Made by a program: the position numbers and the translations under genes
Shown: positions 34,257 to 42,838 of the stretch, piece by piece
How the letters are laid out: each line of letters begins with the position of its first letter
Position numbering within the stretch: the stretch's first letter is position 1
Origin: Tsukamurella paurometabola DSM 20162
GTDB taxonomy: Bacteria; Actinomycetota; Actinomycetes; Mycobacteriales; Mycobacteriaceae
Length of the DNA stretch: 64,000 nt
NCBI RefSeq assembly: GCF_000092225.1
Contig: NC_014158.1
Span: 4,154,001-4,218,000, forward strand
Direction of reading: 5' to 3'
The notes under the pieces: generated by a model
What the model saw: the letters and a program-made list of their open reading frames with translations, nothing else
The model's database searches: none
What the model was told of the DNA's origin: nothing

Positions 34257-35486
34257 ATGGTTGCTGGTACTCGGCCGGCCACGCGGACCTCGGCCGCGCG
34301 GCTGCACAGGATGTTCGTCGACGGTGCGGTCGACGAATCGGTGCTGCGCGGAACCGCATTGCGCCGCCTGATCGCCGAGAGCTGGCAGCGGAGCAAGGCT
34401 GTGGGCGTGAACCCGGACGGGGAGGCACCGTCGGGCGGCGGAATGCTCGACGAGTTGCGCGCCCGCAACCCCCTGAGCGGCGTGATGCCGGTGATCCGGC
34501 GCCTGCTGGTGGACGATTCCCCGGGCACGATGGTCGCCGTCGCGGACCGCGAGGGCACGCTGCTGTGGGTGGAGGGTGACGGCGCCTCGATGCGCCGGGC
34601 GGCGGCGATGAACTTCGCGCCGGGTGCGAACTGGAGCGAGTCGGCGGCGGGCACCAACGCTCCCGGCACCGCGCTCGCCCTCGACACCGAGGTACAGATC
34701 TCGGGATCCGAGCACTTCGCCCGGCTCGCGCACGGCTGGAACTGCACGGCGGTCCCGATCCACGATCCGCTCACCCGCGCGCCGATCGGCGTATTGGACG
34801 TGACGGGCGGACCACAGGCGGCCACGCCCCAGGCGTTGTCCCTGGTGCGGGCTGCCGCGATGGCGGTCGAGGGCCAGCTCGCGGTGATGCGGCTGACGGC
34901 GGCGCCCCCGGCACCGTCGGCCCGGCTCCGGTTGCTCGGCGGGCGGCCGAGGCTGGAGATGAACGGCCGGAACGTGCCGCTCACCGGACGGCACGCCGAC
35001 ATCTTGGCCCTGCTGCTGCGGCACCGCGAGGGCCTGACCGCCGATCACCTGGCGCTTCTGCTCGACGAACGCGACCTGGACGTGGTCACCGTGCGCGCCG
35101 AGATCTCCCGGCTGCGGAAGTCCATCGGCGCGGAGTTCCTGGGGTCGCGGCCGTACCGGCTGCTGGGGCCGATCGCATCCGACGCCGACGAGGTGGCGGT
35201 GGCGGTCCGCGAGGGCCGGGTGGCGGACGCCCTGGCCGCCTATCCGGGGCCGCTGCTGCCGCAGTCGGTGGCGCCGGGGGTGGCGCGGCTGCGCACCGAA
35301 TTGTCGGAGGCGCTCCGGGCGGCGGTGCTGGCCACCCGCGATCTGGGCCTGTTACGACGCTGGCTCGACCTGCCGGAGGGACGCGATGACCGCGCCGCGT
35401 GGGAGGTGCTGCACCGAGGGTCGACCGGGATCGCGCGGGCCGAGGCGAACGGTCGCCTCGCCGGCCTCGACCTCGACCTCGCCTGA
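34257..35486 (+). CDS. GAF-domain transcriptional regulator
   Basis: A 409-residue protein with an AcoR-like N-terminal part: ALRRLIAESWQRSKAVGV, then a GAF domain (VADREGTLLWVEGD ... GTNAPGTALAL ... CTAVPIHDPLTRAPIGVLDVTGG). Instead of the AAA+ and Fis domains of AcoR it ends in a winged-helix module (LTADHLALLLDERDLDVVTVRAEISRLRKSIG). This short form commonly precedes aldehyde dehydrogenase genes in actinobacteria. It probably controls the adjacent aldehyde dehydrogenase through the palindromes at 35514-35566. Confidence 0.8.
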   Translation: MVAGTRPATRTSAARLHRMFVDGAVDESVLRGTALRRLIAESWQRSKAVGVNPDGEAPSGGGMLDELRARNPLSGVMPVIRRLLVDDSPGTMVAVADREGTLLWVEGDGASMRRAAAMNFAPGANWSESAAGTNAPGTALALDTEVQISGSEHFARLAHGWNCTAVPIHDPLTRAPIGVLDVTGGPQAATPQALSLVRAAAMAVEGQLAVMRLTAAPPAPSARLRLLGGRPRLEMNGRNVPLTGRHADILALLLRHREGLTADHLALLLDERDLDVVTVRAEISRLRKSIGAEFLGSRPYRLLGPIASDADEVAVAVREGRVADALAAYPGPLLPQSVAPGVARLRTELSEALRAAVLATRDLGLLRRWLDLPEGRDDRAAWEVLHRGSTGIARAEANGRLAGLDLDLA

Positions 35487-35513
35487 GGGATCCGGCCGGT
35501 CGGACTCCGCGGC

Positions 35514-35566
35514 TGCAACGTCGTTGCAACGATGCACGGCCTAGCGTGGGTTGTGACTTGAGTCAC
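35514..35566. promoter_or_regulatory. two perfect palindromes upstream of the aldehyde dehydrogenase gene
   Basis: TGCAACG-T-CGTTGCA (35514-35528) and GTGACT-TG-AGTCAC (35553-35566) lie in the 102-bp gap between the GAF regulator and the aldehyde dehydrogenase. They are candidate binding sites for that regulator. A GGAGG ribosome site follows before ATG 35589. Confidence 0.5.
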
Positions 35567-35588
35567 TCAACTCATCTGGAGGCACGTC

Positions 35589-37112
35589 ATGACCGTTTAC
35601 GCACGTCCCGGGGCCCCCGGCTCCCTCATGAGCTACCAGTCCCGGTACGACAACCTGATCGGCGGCCAGTGGGTGGCGCCGGTGCAGGGCCGGTACTTCG
35701 AGAACCCGTCGCCCGTGACCGGGCAGGTGTTCTGCGAGGTGGCCCGGTCGACCGCCGAGGACATCGAGCTGGCACTCGACGCCGCGCACGCGGCCGCCCC
35801 CGGCTGGGGCAAGACGGCGGCCACGGCCCGCGCGAACATCCTGCTGCAGATCGCCGACCGGATGGAGGCGAACCTGGAGGCGATCGCCGTCGCCGAATCG
35901 TGGGAGAACGGCAAGCCGGTCCGCGAGACGCTCAACGCCGACATCCCGCTCGCGATCGATCACTTCCGGTACTTCGCGTCGGTGCTGCGGGCCCAGGAGG
36001 GCAGCATCTCCGAGATCGACGAGAACACTGTGGCCTACCACTTCCATGAGCCGCTCGGCGTTGTGGGACAGATCATTCCGTGGAACTTCCCGATCCTCAT
36101 GGCGGTGTGGAAGCTGGCCCCGGCGCTCGCCGCGGGCAACGCGATCGTGCTCAAGCCCGCCGAGCAGACGCCGGTCTCCGTGCTGTACCTGTTCTCGCTG
36201 ATCGGCGATCTGCTGCCGCCGGGTGTGGTGAACATCGTCAACGGTTTCGGCCTGGAGGCGGGTAAGCCGCTGGCGTCGAGCAAGCGGATTCGCAAGATCG
36301 CCTTCACCGGTGAGACCACCACGGGCAAGCTGATCGCCGGTTACGCCGCCGACAACCTGATTCCGGTCACGCTGGAGTTGGGAGGCAAGAGCCCGAACGT
36401 CTTCTTCAAGGACGTCATGGCCGCGAACGACGATTACCAGGACAAGGCGCTCGAGGGCTTCACGATGTTCGCGCTGAACCAGGGCGAGGTGTGCACCTGC
36501 CCGTCGCGCGCGCTGCTGGAGAAGCCGATCTTCGACGAGTTCCTCGAACTCGGTTCGATCCGCACCAAGTCGATCATCCAGGGCGATCCGCTCGATACCG
36601 ACACCATGATCGGCGCACAGGCGTCGAAGGAGCAGCACGAGAAGATCCTGTCGTACATCGACATCGGGCGCAGCGAGGGTGCCACCCTGGTCACCGGTGG
36701 TGAGGCGGCCGATCTCGGCGGCGACCTGTCGGGCGGCTACTACATCCAGCCGACCATCTTCTCGGGCTCGAACGACATGCGGATCTTCCAGGAGGAGATC
36801 TTCGGCCCCGTGCTCGCGGTGACCTCGTTCGACGGTTACGACAACGCGATGGAGATCGCCAACGACACCCGCTACGGCCTCGGCGCCGGCGTATGGTCGC
36901 GCAACGGCGACATCGCCTATCGCGCGGGCCGCGATATCCAGGCCGGGCGCGTGTGGACGAACACCTACCACCAGTACCCTGCGCATGCGGCGTTCGGCGG
37001 CTACAAGGATTCGGGTATCGGCCGGGAGAACCACAAGATGATGCTCGATCATTACCAGCAGACGAAGAACCTGCTGGTCTCGTACGCGCCCACCGCGCAG
37101 GGCTTCTTCTGA
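35589..37112 (+). CDS. NAD-dependent aldehyde dehydrogenase (AldA/ExaC type)
   Basis: A 507-residue aldehyde dehydrogenase: [32 protein letters not shown] (cofactor loop), Glu in LELGGKSPN and catalytic Cys in [12 protein letters not shown]-terminal [12 protein letters not shown]. The double Cys and overall form match the ExaC/AldB group that oxidises acetaldehyde and related short aldehydes. The DUF779 gene that usually accompanies it is 1.6 kb downstream (38724-39101), separated by two unrelated genes. The regulator gene is directly upstream. Confidence 0.9.
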   Translation: MTVYARPGAPGSLMSYQSRYDNLIGGQWVAPVQGRYFENPSPVTGQVFCEVARSTAEDIELALDAAHAAAPGWGKTAATARANILLQIADRMEANLEAIAVAESWENGKPVRETLNADIPLAIDHFRYFASVLRAQEGSISEIDENTVAYHFHEPLGVVGQIIPWNFPILMAVWKLAPALAAGNAIVLKPAEQTPVSVLYLFSLIGDLLPPGVVNIVNGFGLEAGKPLASSKRIRKIAFTGETTTGKLIAGYAADNLIPVTLELGGKSPNVFFKDVMAANDDYQDKALEGFTMFALNQGEVCTCPSRALLEKPIFDEFLELGSIRTKSIIQGDPLDTDTMIGAQASKEQHEKILSYIDIGRSEGATLVTGGEAADLGGDLSGGYYIQPTIFSGSNDMRIFQEEIFGPVLAVTSFDGYDNAMEIANDTRYGLGAGVWSRNGDIAYRAGRDIQAGRVWTNTYHQYPAHAAFGGYKDSGIGRENHKMMLDHYQQTKNLLVSYAPTAQGFF

Positions 37113-37141
37113 GTCTCTGATCGCCCCGGGTGAGGGTGTCT

Positions 37142-37175
37142 GCGGCGCCGCTCCGATTCGTCGGGGTGGCGCCGC
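37142..37175 (+). terminator. hairpin after the aldehyde dehydrogenase gene
   Basis: GCGGCGCC pairs with GGCGCCGC around an 18-base loop, followed by CTTTCG, 30 bp after the stop codon. A plausible terminator, though the T-tract is short. Confidence 0.5.
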
Positions 37176-37185
37176 CTTTCGCTTC

Positions 37186-37244
37186 ACCTTCGGTGCGAAA
37201 GTGTGGCGAATCGGGTGTTCTCCCCGCAATTCGGCACCGAAGGT
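37186..37244. repeat. 59-nt palindromic repeat, copy A
   Basis: The arms (ACCTTCGGTGCGAA... and ...TTCGGCACCGAAGGT) pair over about 20 bases with one bulge and a few mismatches, leaving a short loop. A second copy of the same length and layout is 142 bp downstream. It resembles a REP-type intergenic element. Beyond the hairpin at 37142-37175 and these two copies I see no gene in 37113-37587. Confidence 0.7.
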
Positions 37245-37327
37245 GCGAGGCCTCGATCTTTTGCACCCTTCTGCGGTTCTGATCGCTCATCCGCCGCACT
37301 TACCTGCACAAAGTCACCGTCGGCTTC

Positions 37328-37386
37328 ACCGTCGGTGCGAAACTGCGGCGGATCTCCTCTGTTCACCGCAGTTCGGCACCGAAGGT
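37328..37386. repeat. 59-nt palindromic repeat, copy B
   Basis: Same arms and length as copy A with several changes, some of them compensated in the pairing (GAAACTGCGG with CCGCAGTTC pairs better than copy A). No coding sense; lies before the PAP2 gene. Confidence 0.7.
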
Positions 37387-37587
37387 TGCTCGCCGTGAGC
37401 GCCGGTCACGCCTACGTGCAGATATGGACTTCGCTCACCCGCCCGCCCGATCGCTCGCGGGCGGCTGGTTCGACCGCTGGAGTCCGCCGCCGCCCCGCAC
37501 CGACGGCTACTCGACCTCGTACCGCCCCGGCTAGCTTTACCCGTTCATGGGTTGCGATCACGCACAGTCCACGGGCAATCTGGCGGG

Positions 37588-38307
37588 ATGCCTTTCCCCT
37601 GGAAGTCTCTTCGCCTCGACGTGACGGCGCTGGTCGTCGCGGTCGCCCTCACCGTGGCGACGGTGCTGTGGGGGCTACTGCTGAACCGCCGGCCCATTTC
37701 CGAGGCCGACGGTCAGGTGTTGCATGAGATGGTGCTGCACCGCAGCGAAGGAGCCACCGCGGTGATGCGGGCGATCACCGACTTCTTTTCGCCCACGGTC
37801 ACCCTCGTCCTCGCCGCGATGATCGCGGGGCTGCTGGCGTGGCGGCGTTCTCCCGCGGCGGCGGCATTCGTCCTGGGCTCGACAGCGGCAGCGGCGACGC
37901 TCGCCTACCTGCTCAAGGTGGTGTTCGCGCGGCAGCGTCCGCCTGTGGTCGATCACCTGGCCGACGAGCACGATTTCGGTTTCCCGTCGGGCCACGTCAC
38001 GGGGACGACGGCGCTGCTGGTGGCGACGGCGATCGCGCTCACGGTCGGCTGGTCGGCGCGGCGGATCGCGTTCGCTCTGGTGGTCCCCGCTGTGGTGGTG
38101 GGTGCGGTCGCCGCGAGCCGCCTGTACCTGGGTGTGCATTGGTTCTCCGACACCGCAGCGGGAGTCGCCATCGGCCTCGCCGGGGTCGCGGCGGCGCTGA
38201 CGGTACTGCCACCGACGTCATGGACGGCGGTGGACGCGTGGCTCTCCGCCCTGATCAGTCGGAGTCGCGCTCGGCGAACACCTCTCGCGCGACGAGCGTC
38301 GCGTTGA
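37588..38307 (+). CDS. PAP2-family membrane phosphatase
   Basis: A 239-residue protein with about six membrane helices and the three PAP2 motifs: KVVFARQRPP, FPSGH and SRLYLGVHWFSDTAAG. Members dephosphorylate lipid phosphates such as phosphatidic acid or undecaprenyl diphosphate. The basic C-terminus overlaps the convergent AhpD-like gene by 53 bp, so the stop-proximal part is shared by both strands. Confidence 0.83.
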   Translation: MPFPWKSLRLDVTALVVAVALTVATVLWGLLLNRRPISEADGQVLHEMVLHRSEGATAVMRAITDFFSPTVTLVLAAMIAGLLAWRRSPAAAAFVLGSTAAAATLAYLLKVVFARQRPPVVDHLADEHDFGFPSGHVTGTTALLVATAIALTVGWSARRIAFALVVPAVVVGAVAASRLYLGVHWFSDTAAGVAIGLAGVAAALTVLPPTSWTAVDAWLSALISRSRARRTPLARRASR

Positions 38308-38665
38308 TCGCGCGCGGGAAGCCCGCATAAGCAGCGGAGTGCAGGAACACCTCGTTGATCTCCTCGCGGGTGATACCCACGTTGAGTGAGGTGTTCACGT
38401 GCACGCGCAGTTGGTTCTCGGTGCCGCCCAGGGCGGTGAGGATTCCCAGCGTCACCAGCTGTCGGCTGCGCGGGTCCAGGCCCGGCCGGGCGTAGACGTC
38501 GCCGAATCCCCACGCGGCGATGTGGTGTGCGAGAGCAGGATTGGTCTCGGCGAGTGAATCGATCACCGCCCGTGCCTGTTCGCCGTCGATTCCGGCGAGT
38601 ACCTCGAGGCCGGTCTCCCGCCGCGCCCGGCTCTCCGCGCTGGCGATGTCGTGCTGCTCGGTCAT
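38255..38665 (-). CDS. carboxymuconolactone decarboxylase (AhpD-like) family protein
   Basis: A 136-residue CMD-family protein: RQLVTLGILTALGGTENQLRVHVNTSLNVGITREEINEVFLHSAAYAGFPRAINA. The redox CxxC of AhpD is absent and the form matches the 4-carboxymuconolactone decarboxylase branch. It stands alone without other protocatechuate genes, so the true substrate is uncertain. Confidence 0.8.
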   Translation of the reverse strand: MTEQHDIASAESRARRETGLEVLAGIDGEQARAVIDSLAETNPALAHHIAAWGFGDVYARPGLDPRSRQLVTLGILTALGGTENQLRVHVNTSLNVGITREEINEVFLHSAAYAGFPRAINATLVAREVFAERDSD

Positions 38666-38723
38666 GACCCCTCCCGTCGGCACCCGCACCGTGCAGATGC
38701 TTCGATGCCGACACTAATACCGA

Positions 38724-39101
38724 TCAGTGCTGCGGGGCGGGACAGGCGGCACCGTCGGTACCCGCGATCCGCACCCGCGAGACGAAACGGTGACCACTGG
38801 AACCCTCCAGCGAGAATCCGGCGGCCCGTCCGGGCTCGGCGTCCAGGATCAGGGTGCTGTTCTCCCACACCCGCGCCTCCCCCTCGGAGACCCAGACGGG
38901 CACGATGTCGCCGTCACCCAGGTCGACGGTGCCGAGCCGCACGTTGGCCTCGCCCACCCGGAATTCGTCGACGGTGAAGCACATCGGGGCGGAGCCGTCG
39001 CAGCAGCCGCCGCTCTGGTGGATCAGGAGGGGGCCGTGCTGCGCCCACAACTCGCGCAGGAGCGTGCGCGAGCAGTCCGTCGATTCCACCCGCTCACTCA
39101 T
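38724..39101 (-). CDS. DUF779-family protein
   Basis: A 125-residue protein with the family signature HQSGGCCDGSAPMC near residue 30 and the tail GHRFVSRVRI. DUF779 genes typically sit beside ExaC-type aldehyde dehydrogenase genes (mycobacterial Rv0458/Rv0459 arrangement); here the partner is at 35589-37112. The paired Cys may bind metal or assist the dehydrogenase; this is unproven. ATG 39101 follows GAGGAG. Confidence 0.78.
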   Translation of the reverse strand: MSERVESTDCSRTLLRELWAQHGPLLIHQSGGCCDGSAPMCFTVDEFRVGEANVRLGTVDLGDGDIVPVWVSEGEARVWENSTLILDAEPGRAAGFSLEGSSGHRFVSRVRIAGTDGAACPAPQH

Positions 39102-39286
39102 GCCGCTCCTCACGCCGTCCCCTGACGGTAGTCCGCCCGCGGACGCACCGTCATGGGATCGTCACCAACGGTGACCACGAAAGCCACGTACCCTCGAATC
39201 AGGGTCGATGACTCCACCGGGATCCGCCCGGTGTTCCCAGCTCGAAGCACCGGGCGAGCACGATTCTCACCAGGAGCAGGAGTGCC

Positions 39287-39385
39287 ATGACCACGAAAAC
39301 GAAGAAGCCGCCGCTGCACCGCCGCCGCTGGCCGTGGATCGTGGGCGGACTGTTCGTCCTCATCACCATTCCCGGATTCCTCTGA
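39287..39385 (+). CDS. 32-residue single-pass membrane peptide
   Basis: ATG 39287 follows GGAGCAGGAG at good spacing. The peptide has a basic start (TKTKKPPLHRRR) and one hydrophobic segment (WIVGGLFVLITIPGFL), in the style of the small membrane proteins common in actinobacteria. It lies alone between the DUF779 gene and the tRNA cluster. No function is known. Confidence 0.55.
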   Translation: MTTKTKKPPLHRRRWPWIVGGLFVLITIPGFL

Positions 39386-39457
39386 CGCTCCGCTCTCCGC
39401 TCGCGGCGTGAGTAGCTCCGCAACCGACGGCCCGGGTTCCGAGTCGGCGCGACACGA

Positions 39458-39491
39458 ATCAGGTCCGGTTCCTCGCGGAACCGGACCTGAT
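39458..39491 (-). terminator. terminator of the tRNA-Ser/tRNA-Arg unit
   Basis: A perfect 15-bp stem (left arm ATCAGGTCCGGTTCC) with a 4-base loop, nine bases beyond the 3' end of tRNA-Arg on the minus strand. No T-tract, as is common for actinobacterial terminators. Confidence 0.75.
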
Positions 39492-39500
39492 CGTCACTTG

Positions 39501-39573
39501 TGCGCCCGAAGGGATTCGAACCCCTGACCTTCTGATCCGTAGTCAGATGCTCTATCCACTGAGCTACGGGCGC
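39501..39573 (-). tRNA. tRNA-Arg(ACG)
   Basis: 73 nt: acceptor GCGCCCG/CGGGCGC, anticodon loop CTACGGA on stem TCTGA/TCAGA (anticodon ACG), T arm AGGGGTTCGAATCCCTT. A34 is the TadA substrate, giving inosine that reads CGU, CGC and CGA. It follows tRNA-Ser(GCT) by 40 bases and is probably co-transcribed. Confidence 0.95.
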
Positions 39574-39613
39574 ATACCCATTTTCAGTTGTGCCGGTCCG
39601 AAGACCGACGTGG

Positions 39614-39702
39614 CGGAGGCGAGAGGATTTGAACCTCCGGTCCGGTGTTGGCCGGACAACTCATTAGCAGTGAGTCCCATTCGGCCGCTCTGGCACGCCT
39701 CC
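39614..39702 (-). tRNA. tRNA-Ser(GCT)
   Basis: 89 nt, class II: acceptor GGAGGCG/CGCCTCC, anticodon loop CTGCTAA on stem ACTCA/TGAGT, long variable arm, T arm with GGTTCAAATCC. Reads AGC and AGU. No CCA is encoded. Confidence 0.94.
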
Positions 39703-39814
39703 AAATCGGACGCGATGCGCGAGCGATCCTTACGGGTCACGCGCAACCGCCGAGCAGCTACTTTACACAACGCCCCCGGAACCCACAAAACCGCAGGCCA
39801 CGCCGCTTCGGCCG

Positions 39815-40351
39815 TCAGTGCTCGTCGCGGGTGACGAGGTCCTCCCACGTGAGGTCGACACGCACCTCGACCGGACCGACGATGCCGGCGAGCAGACCCG
39901 CCGCGCGGTCCCGCAGTCGATCTCCGCCGGCGAGCATGGTCTGCGGCCGCCGCTCGGCGCCGACCGCGACGAGGTGGATGTGCACGGCGGTCACGGCGGC
40001 GCCATCGAAGGCGAACTCGACGTCGGCGATCGCTGCGGACTCGGCGGCCGCCTCCGCGGACAGCGCGAAGGTCAGTGCCCGTGTCAAGGCGAGCTGCGTG
40101 ATCGTGGCGCCAGGAGTCGTGGTCGCAACTGGGCGCGACCGCCGCGGCAGCCCGGAAACCTGCTGCGCGATCGCCGAGCGCAGTCGCTCCATCGCCTCGC
40201 CGCTCCACCCGGACACCGGCGCACCGGAATCGGCCGCGGGGGCGTCGGAATCCGATTCGGCCTGGACCGCCAGCCGACGCGTCGCGTCGGCAATCCATTC
40301 GTTCGCCACCGCGGCTTCGTCAGCCGGGTCTTTTGCTCGAGTGAAACTCAT
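39815..40351 (-). CDS. Asp23-module-associated protein of unknown function
   Basis: A 178-residue soluble protein. The segment LRDRAAGLLAGIVGPVEVRVDLTWEDL resembles the closing strand-helix of Asp23/Gls24 domains (compare AVESMTGLEVTEVNVTVHDV in the neighbour). It lies downstream of the sigma factor gene, across 70 bp and on the same strand. I would place it in the same envelope-stress module, with low certainty about the domain. Confidence 0.5.
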   Translation of the reverse strand: MSFTRAKDPADEAAVANEWIADATRRLAVQAESDSDAPAADSGAPVSGWSGEAMERLRSAIAQQVSGLPRRSRPVATTTPGATITQLALTRALTFALSAEAAAESAAIADVEFAFDGAAVTAVHIHLVAVGAERRPQTMLAGGDRLRDRAAGLLAGIVGPVEVRVDLTWEDLVTRDEH

Positions 40352-40421
40352 AGCTCCCCCAGTGTGACCACGAATCGCCCACTTGTACAAGGCCGAAATC
40401 TCTCGCGCTGCATAGAACGGG

Positions 40422-40982
40422 TCATGGTCGGTATCCCTCCAGCGCCTCGGCGAGGCGGCGACGGGTGCGCTGGAGGTGCCCCCGAACGGACCCCTCCGTG
40501 GTGCGCAACACCGCCGCGATCTCGGTGGTCGAGAGCCCGTCCACCTCGCGCAACCACCAGGCCGCGCGCGCCGGATACGGCAGCCGTGCGAGCTCGCGGC
40601 TGAGCGCGTCCAGGAAGTCGCTATCGGCGACCTGTTCGACGGGGCCGGGCTCGGTGGTCGCGACCTCCTGGACCGCCTCTGACAGCACCATGCCCTTGCG
40701 CCGTCGCAGCACGTCGATGGTCTTGCGGGAGGCGATGGAGAACAGCCAGGTGCGGACAGTCGACCGGAATGCAAACGTCGGGAGCGCCTTCCACGCCGCG
40801 ATGAGCGACTCCTGCACGACGTCATCGCAATCGGTGCGCTCAGAGAGGGTGCGAGCGACGAACCGGTACATCGCCGGCGCATGCCTTTGCACGAGCGCAT
40901 CGAATGCGGCGGCGTCACCGCGCTGCGCCCGCCTGATCAAAGTCTCGTCGGAGAGCGACGACAACAGCCCCGGGTCGTTCAA
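40422..40982 (-). CDS. ECF-type RNA polymerase sigma factor
   Basis: A 186-residue sigma factor with region 2 (FDALVQRHAPAMYRFVARTLSERTDCDDVVQESLIAAWKAL) and region 4 (LPYPARAAWWLREVDGLSTTEIAAVLRTTEGSVRGHLQRTRRRL). It is divergent from the Asp23 operon, whose upstream region holds an ECF-like promoter, so it probably controls that operon. No classical anti-sigma gene is adjacent. Confidence 0.88.
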   Translation of the reverse strand: MNDPGLLSSLSDETLIRRAQRGDAAAFDALVQRHAPAMYRFVARTLSERTDCDDVVQESLIAAWKALPTFAFRSTVRTWLFSIASRKTIDVLRRRKGMVLSEAVQEVATTEPGPVEQVADSDFLDALSRELARLPYPARAAWWLREVDGLSTTEIAAVLRTTEGSVRGHLQRTRRRLAEALEGYRP

Positions 40983-41053
40983 CCATCCTCCTTCGTGAGA
41001 TAGGTCACAACCGCGTGCCGATCTCGCGTAGGAGCCGACTCACCCATAGTGCC

Positions 41054-41077
41054 GGAACGGATCCCGGTACATCAGTC
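41054..41077 (+). promoter_or_regulatory. possible ECF promoter of the Asp23 operon
   Basis: GGAAC (41054-41058), 16 bases, then GTC (41075-41077), within the sigma-Asp23 divergent region. The pattern fits group IV sigma promoters loosely. The transcript would begin shortly before the AAGGAG ribosome site at about 41083. Confidence 0.35.
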
Positions 41078-41095
41078 GACACAAGGAGACGGAAG

Positions 41096-41563
41096 ATGAC
41101 CTCGACCACTACCAAGCCCACCGCTTCGACTGCAGCCGCCGATAAGACCCCCGGCTCGGAGCTCGCCACGGCCAACGGGCGCGGCTCGACCAGCATCGCC
41201 GATGTCGTGGTGTCGAAGATCGCGGGCATCGCTGCGCGCGAGGTGGACGGTGTGTACGACCTCGGCGGCCAGGCCGCCCGTGTGGTCGGCAAGATCCGCG
41301 AGACCCTTCCCGGCGCCCCGGACCTCACGCAGGGTGTCACCGTGGAGGTTGGCGAGAAGCAGGCGGCTGTCGACGTGGCCATCGTCGCCGAGTACGGCGT
41401 CGCCATCCACGACCTGGCCGCAGGCATCCGCAACAACGTGATCGACGCCGTCGAGTCGATGACCGGCCTCGAGGTGACCGAGGTCAATGTGACCGTGCAC
41501 GACGTGCACTTCGCCGATGACGACGACACTGAGGCCGACTCCTCGGAGTCGCGGGTCCAGTGA
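41096..41563 (+). CDS. Asp23/Gls24-family envelope stress protein
   Basis: A 155-residue Asp23 protein: TSIADVVVSKIAGIAAREVDGVYDLGG, VTVEVGEKQAAVDVAIVAEYGVAIHDLAAGIRNNVIDAVESMTGLEV. In firmicutes Asp23 is held at the membrane by AmaP; here an AmaP-like gene is the fifth of the same operon. Acidic C-terminal tail. ATG 41096 follows AAGGAG. First gene of a six-gene row. Confidence 0.88.
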   Translation: MTSTTTKPTASTAAADKTPGSELATANGRGSTSIADVVVSKIAGIAAREVDGVYDLGGQAARVVGKIRETLPGAPDLTQGVTVEVGEKQAAVDVAIVAEYGVAIHDLAAGIRNNVIDAVESMTGLEVTEVNVTVHDVHFADDDDTEADSSESRVQ

Positions 41564-41880
41564 GGCACGCGCACGCGGAGTTGGTCGACCGGATCGTCGC
41601 GGCCGTGACGGCCGTGGACGGTGTGGCCGGTCTGTACGCCGGCGCAGCCGGATCGGCCGCGACGTACCTGCCGGGCCGGACGGTGCCCGGGGTCCGCGTG
41701 GACGACGAGGCGGGACAGGTGAACCTGATCGTGGAGTTCGGCGAGGACACCGACATCGTCGCCGTCGCCGACCGGGCACGGCAGGCCGCGAGCGACGCGG
41801 CCGGGGTGCCGATCGACGTGACGGTGTCCGATATCCGGATGCCCACGAGTACTGATCGTTCGAAGGAGATGACCGCATGA
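41560..41880 (+). CDS. small Asp23-like protein
   Basis: 106 residues: AELVDRIVAAVTAVDGVAGLYAGAAG then VNLIVEFGEDTDIVAVADRARQAASDAAGVPIDVTVSDIRM. The order of strands and the closing VTVSDI resemble a shortened Asp23 domain. GTG start overlaps the Asp23 stop (GTGA), and its own stop overlaps the next ATG. Confidence 0.65.
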   Translation: MRHAHAELVDRIVAAVTAVDGVAGLYAGAAGSAATYLPGRTVPGVRVDDEAGQVNLIVEFGEDTDIVAVADRARQAASDAAGVPIDVTVSDIRMPTSTDRSKEMTA

Positions 41881-42059
41881 CGCAGAACTTCACCGTGTGG
41901 GGAGTAGTGATCGGACTACTGCTGGCCATCGCCGCGGTCTCCGGCGGGCTCGTCGGATTCCTGCTGGCGATCGTGCTCGGCGGCGCCGGGCTCGCGATCG
42001 GCGCGCACTTCGACGGTCTGATCGATCTGACCGCGCTGCGCCGCCGCGACCGGAGCTGA
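41877..42059 (+). CDS. DUF2273-family small membrane protein
   Basis: 60 residues with two close membrane segments (VWGVVIGLLLAIAAVSGGLVGFLLAIVLGGAGLAIG) and a basic C-terminus. DUF2273 proteins regularly accompany Asp23 and AmaP genes. ATGA overlap with the gene before. Confidence 0.78.
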   Translation: MTQNFTVWGVVIGLLLAIAAVSGGLVGFLLAIVLGGAGLAIGAHFDGLIDLTALRRRDRS

Positions 42060-42061
42060 CC

Positions 42062-42838
42062 ATGACTGCCCCCGAGACCACACCCGCCGCCACCACCGAT
42101 ATCGCGGCGACTCCCACGGGGTCCGCTCCTGATCGTCTCGATCGCGGCACGACAGCGATCGACGATCGGGTCCGGCGACGCCTCGTCGAACACGCGGTCC
42201 TGTCGGTGTCCGGTACGAGTCGGCACCGTGGGCTGCCGGGGCGCAGCCTGCCGTCGGTGCGGTTCGCGGACGGCGACGTGCAGGTGCAGGTCGCCGCGCA
42301 GTGGCCGCTCGACGCGTCCCGGCTGGTCGATTCGGTCCGCGGGGCCGTCGATGACGAGCTCGCTCGCAGTTTGGGCTCGTCACCGTCGTCGGTGCAGGTG
42401 CACATCGCACGGGTGGACGGCGAATCGTCGGCACCGCGGCGGGCTCAGTTGTTGCACTCCGCCGCGGAATCCGAGGCGCAGCCGCACGCGACGATCGACG
42501 CGCGCCGCAACGCACCCCGGAAGACGGCGGGCTCGTCCATCGTGGCGGTGCCCGTGCTCCTGGCGTTCTTCGCGCTCGGCGTCCTCGCTCTGCGCGATAG
42601 CCTGGTATCGCTGGGCTGGCTGGGCGGCACTCGGTGGATCGACGCGGTCCCCCGGATCGCCGACGACCTCCGCTGGGCGTGGTGGACGTGGCCTGCCGCG
42701 ATCGCTGCCATTGTGGTGGGCGTGGTCTTCGTGATCTCCGCGATCAAACCACGGCGGCGCAGCCACACGGCCGTGTCCGACGAACTCTGGCTGGGGCGCC
42801 GCGTCGCGCGCGCCCGACGACGGGAGGTTCGCTCATGA
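42062..42838 (+). CDS. DUF6286-like membrane protein of the Asp23 operon
   Basis: 258 residues. The first half (HAVLSVSGTSRHRGLPGRSLPSVRFADGDVQVQVAAQWPLD) is again Asp23-like; the second half has two membrane helices (VAVPVLLAFFALGVLALRD and TWPAAIAAIVVGVVFVISAI). A membrane-bound Asp23 variant is the best reading. It begins two bases after the DUF2273 stop. Confidence 0.65.
   Translation: MTAPETTPAATTDIAATPTGSAPDRLDRGTTAIDDRVRRRLVEHAVLSVSGTSRHRGLPGRSLPSVRFADGDVQVQVAAQWPLDASRLVDSVRGAVDDELARSLGSSPSSVQVHIARVDGESSAPRRAQLLHSAAESEAQPHATIDARRNAPRKTAGSSIVAVPVLLAFFALGVLALRDSLVSLGWLGGTRWIDAVPRIADDLRWAWWTWPAAIAAIVVGVVFVISAIKPRRRSHTAVSDELWLGRRVARARRREVRS

Noticed and set aside
37203-37727. A 174-codon frame across the palindromic repeats
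   Set aside because: It reads through both repeat copies and into the PAP2 gene in another frame; the composition is not protein-like.
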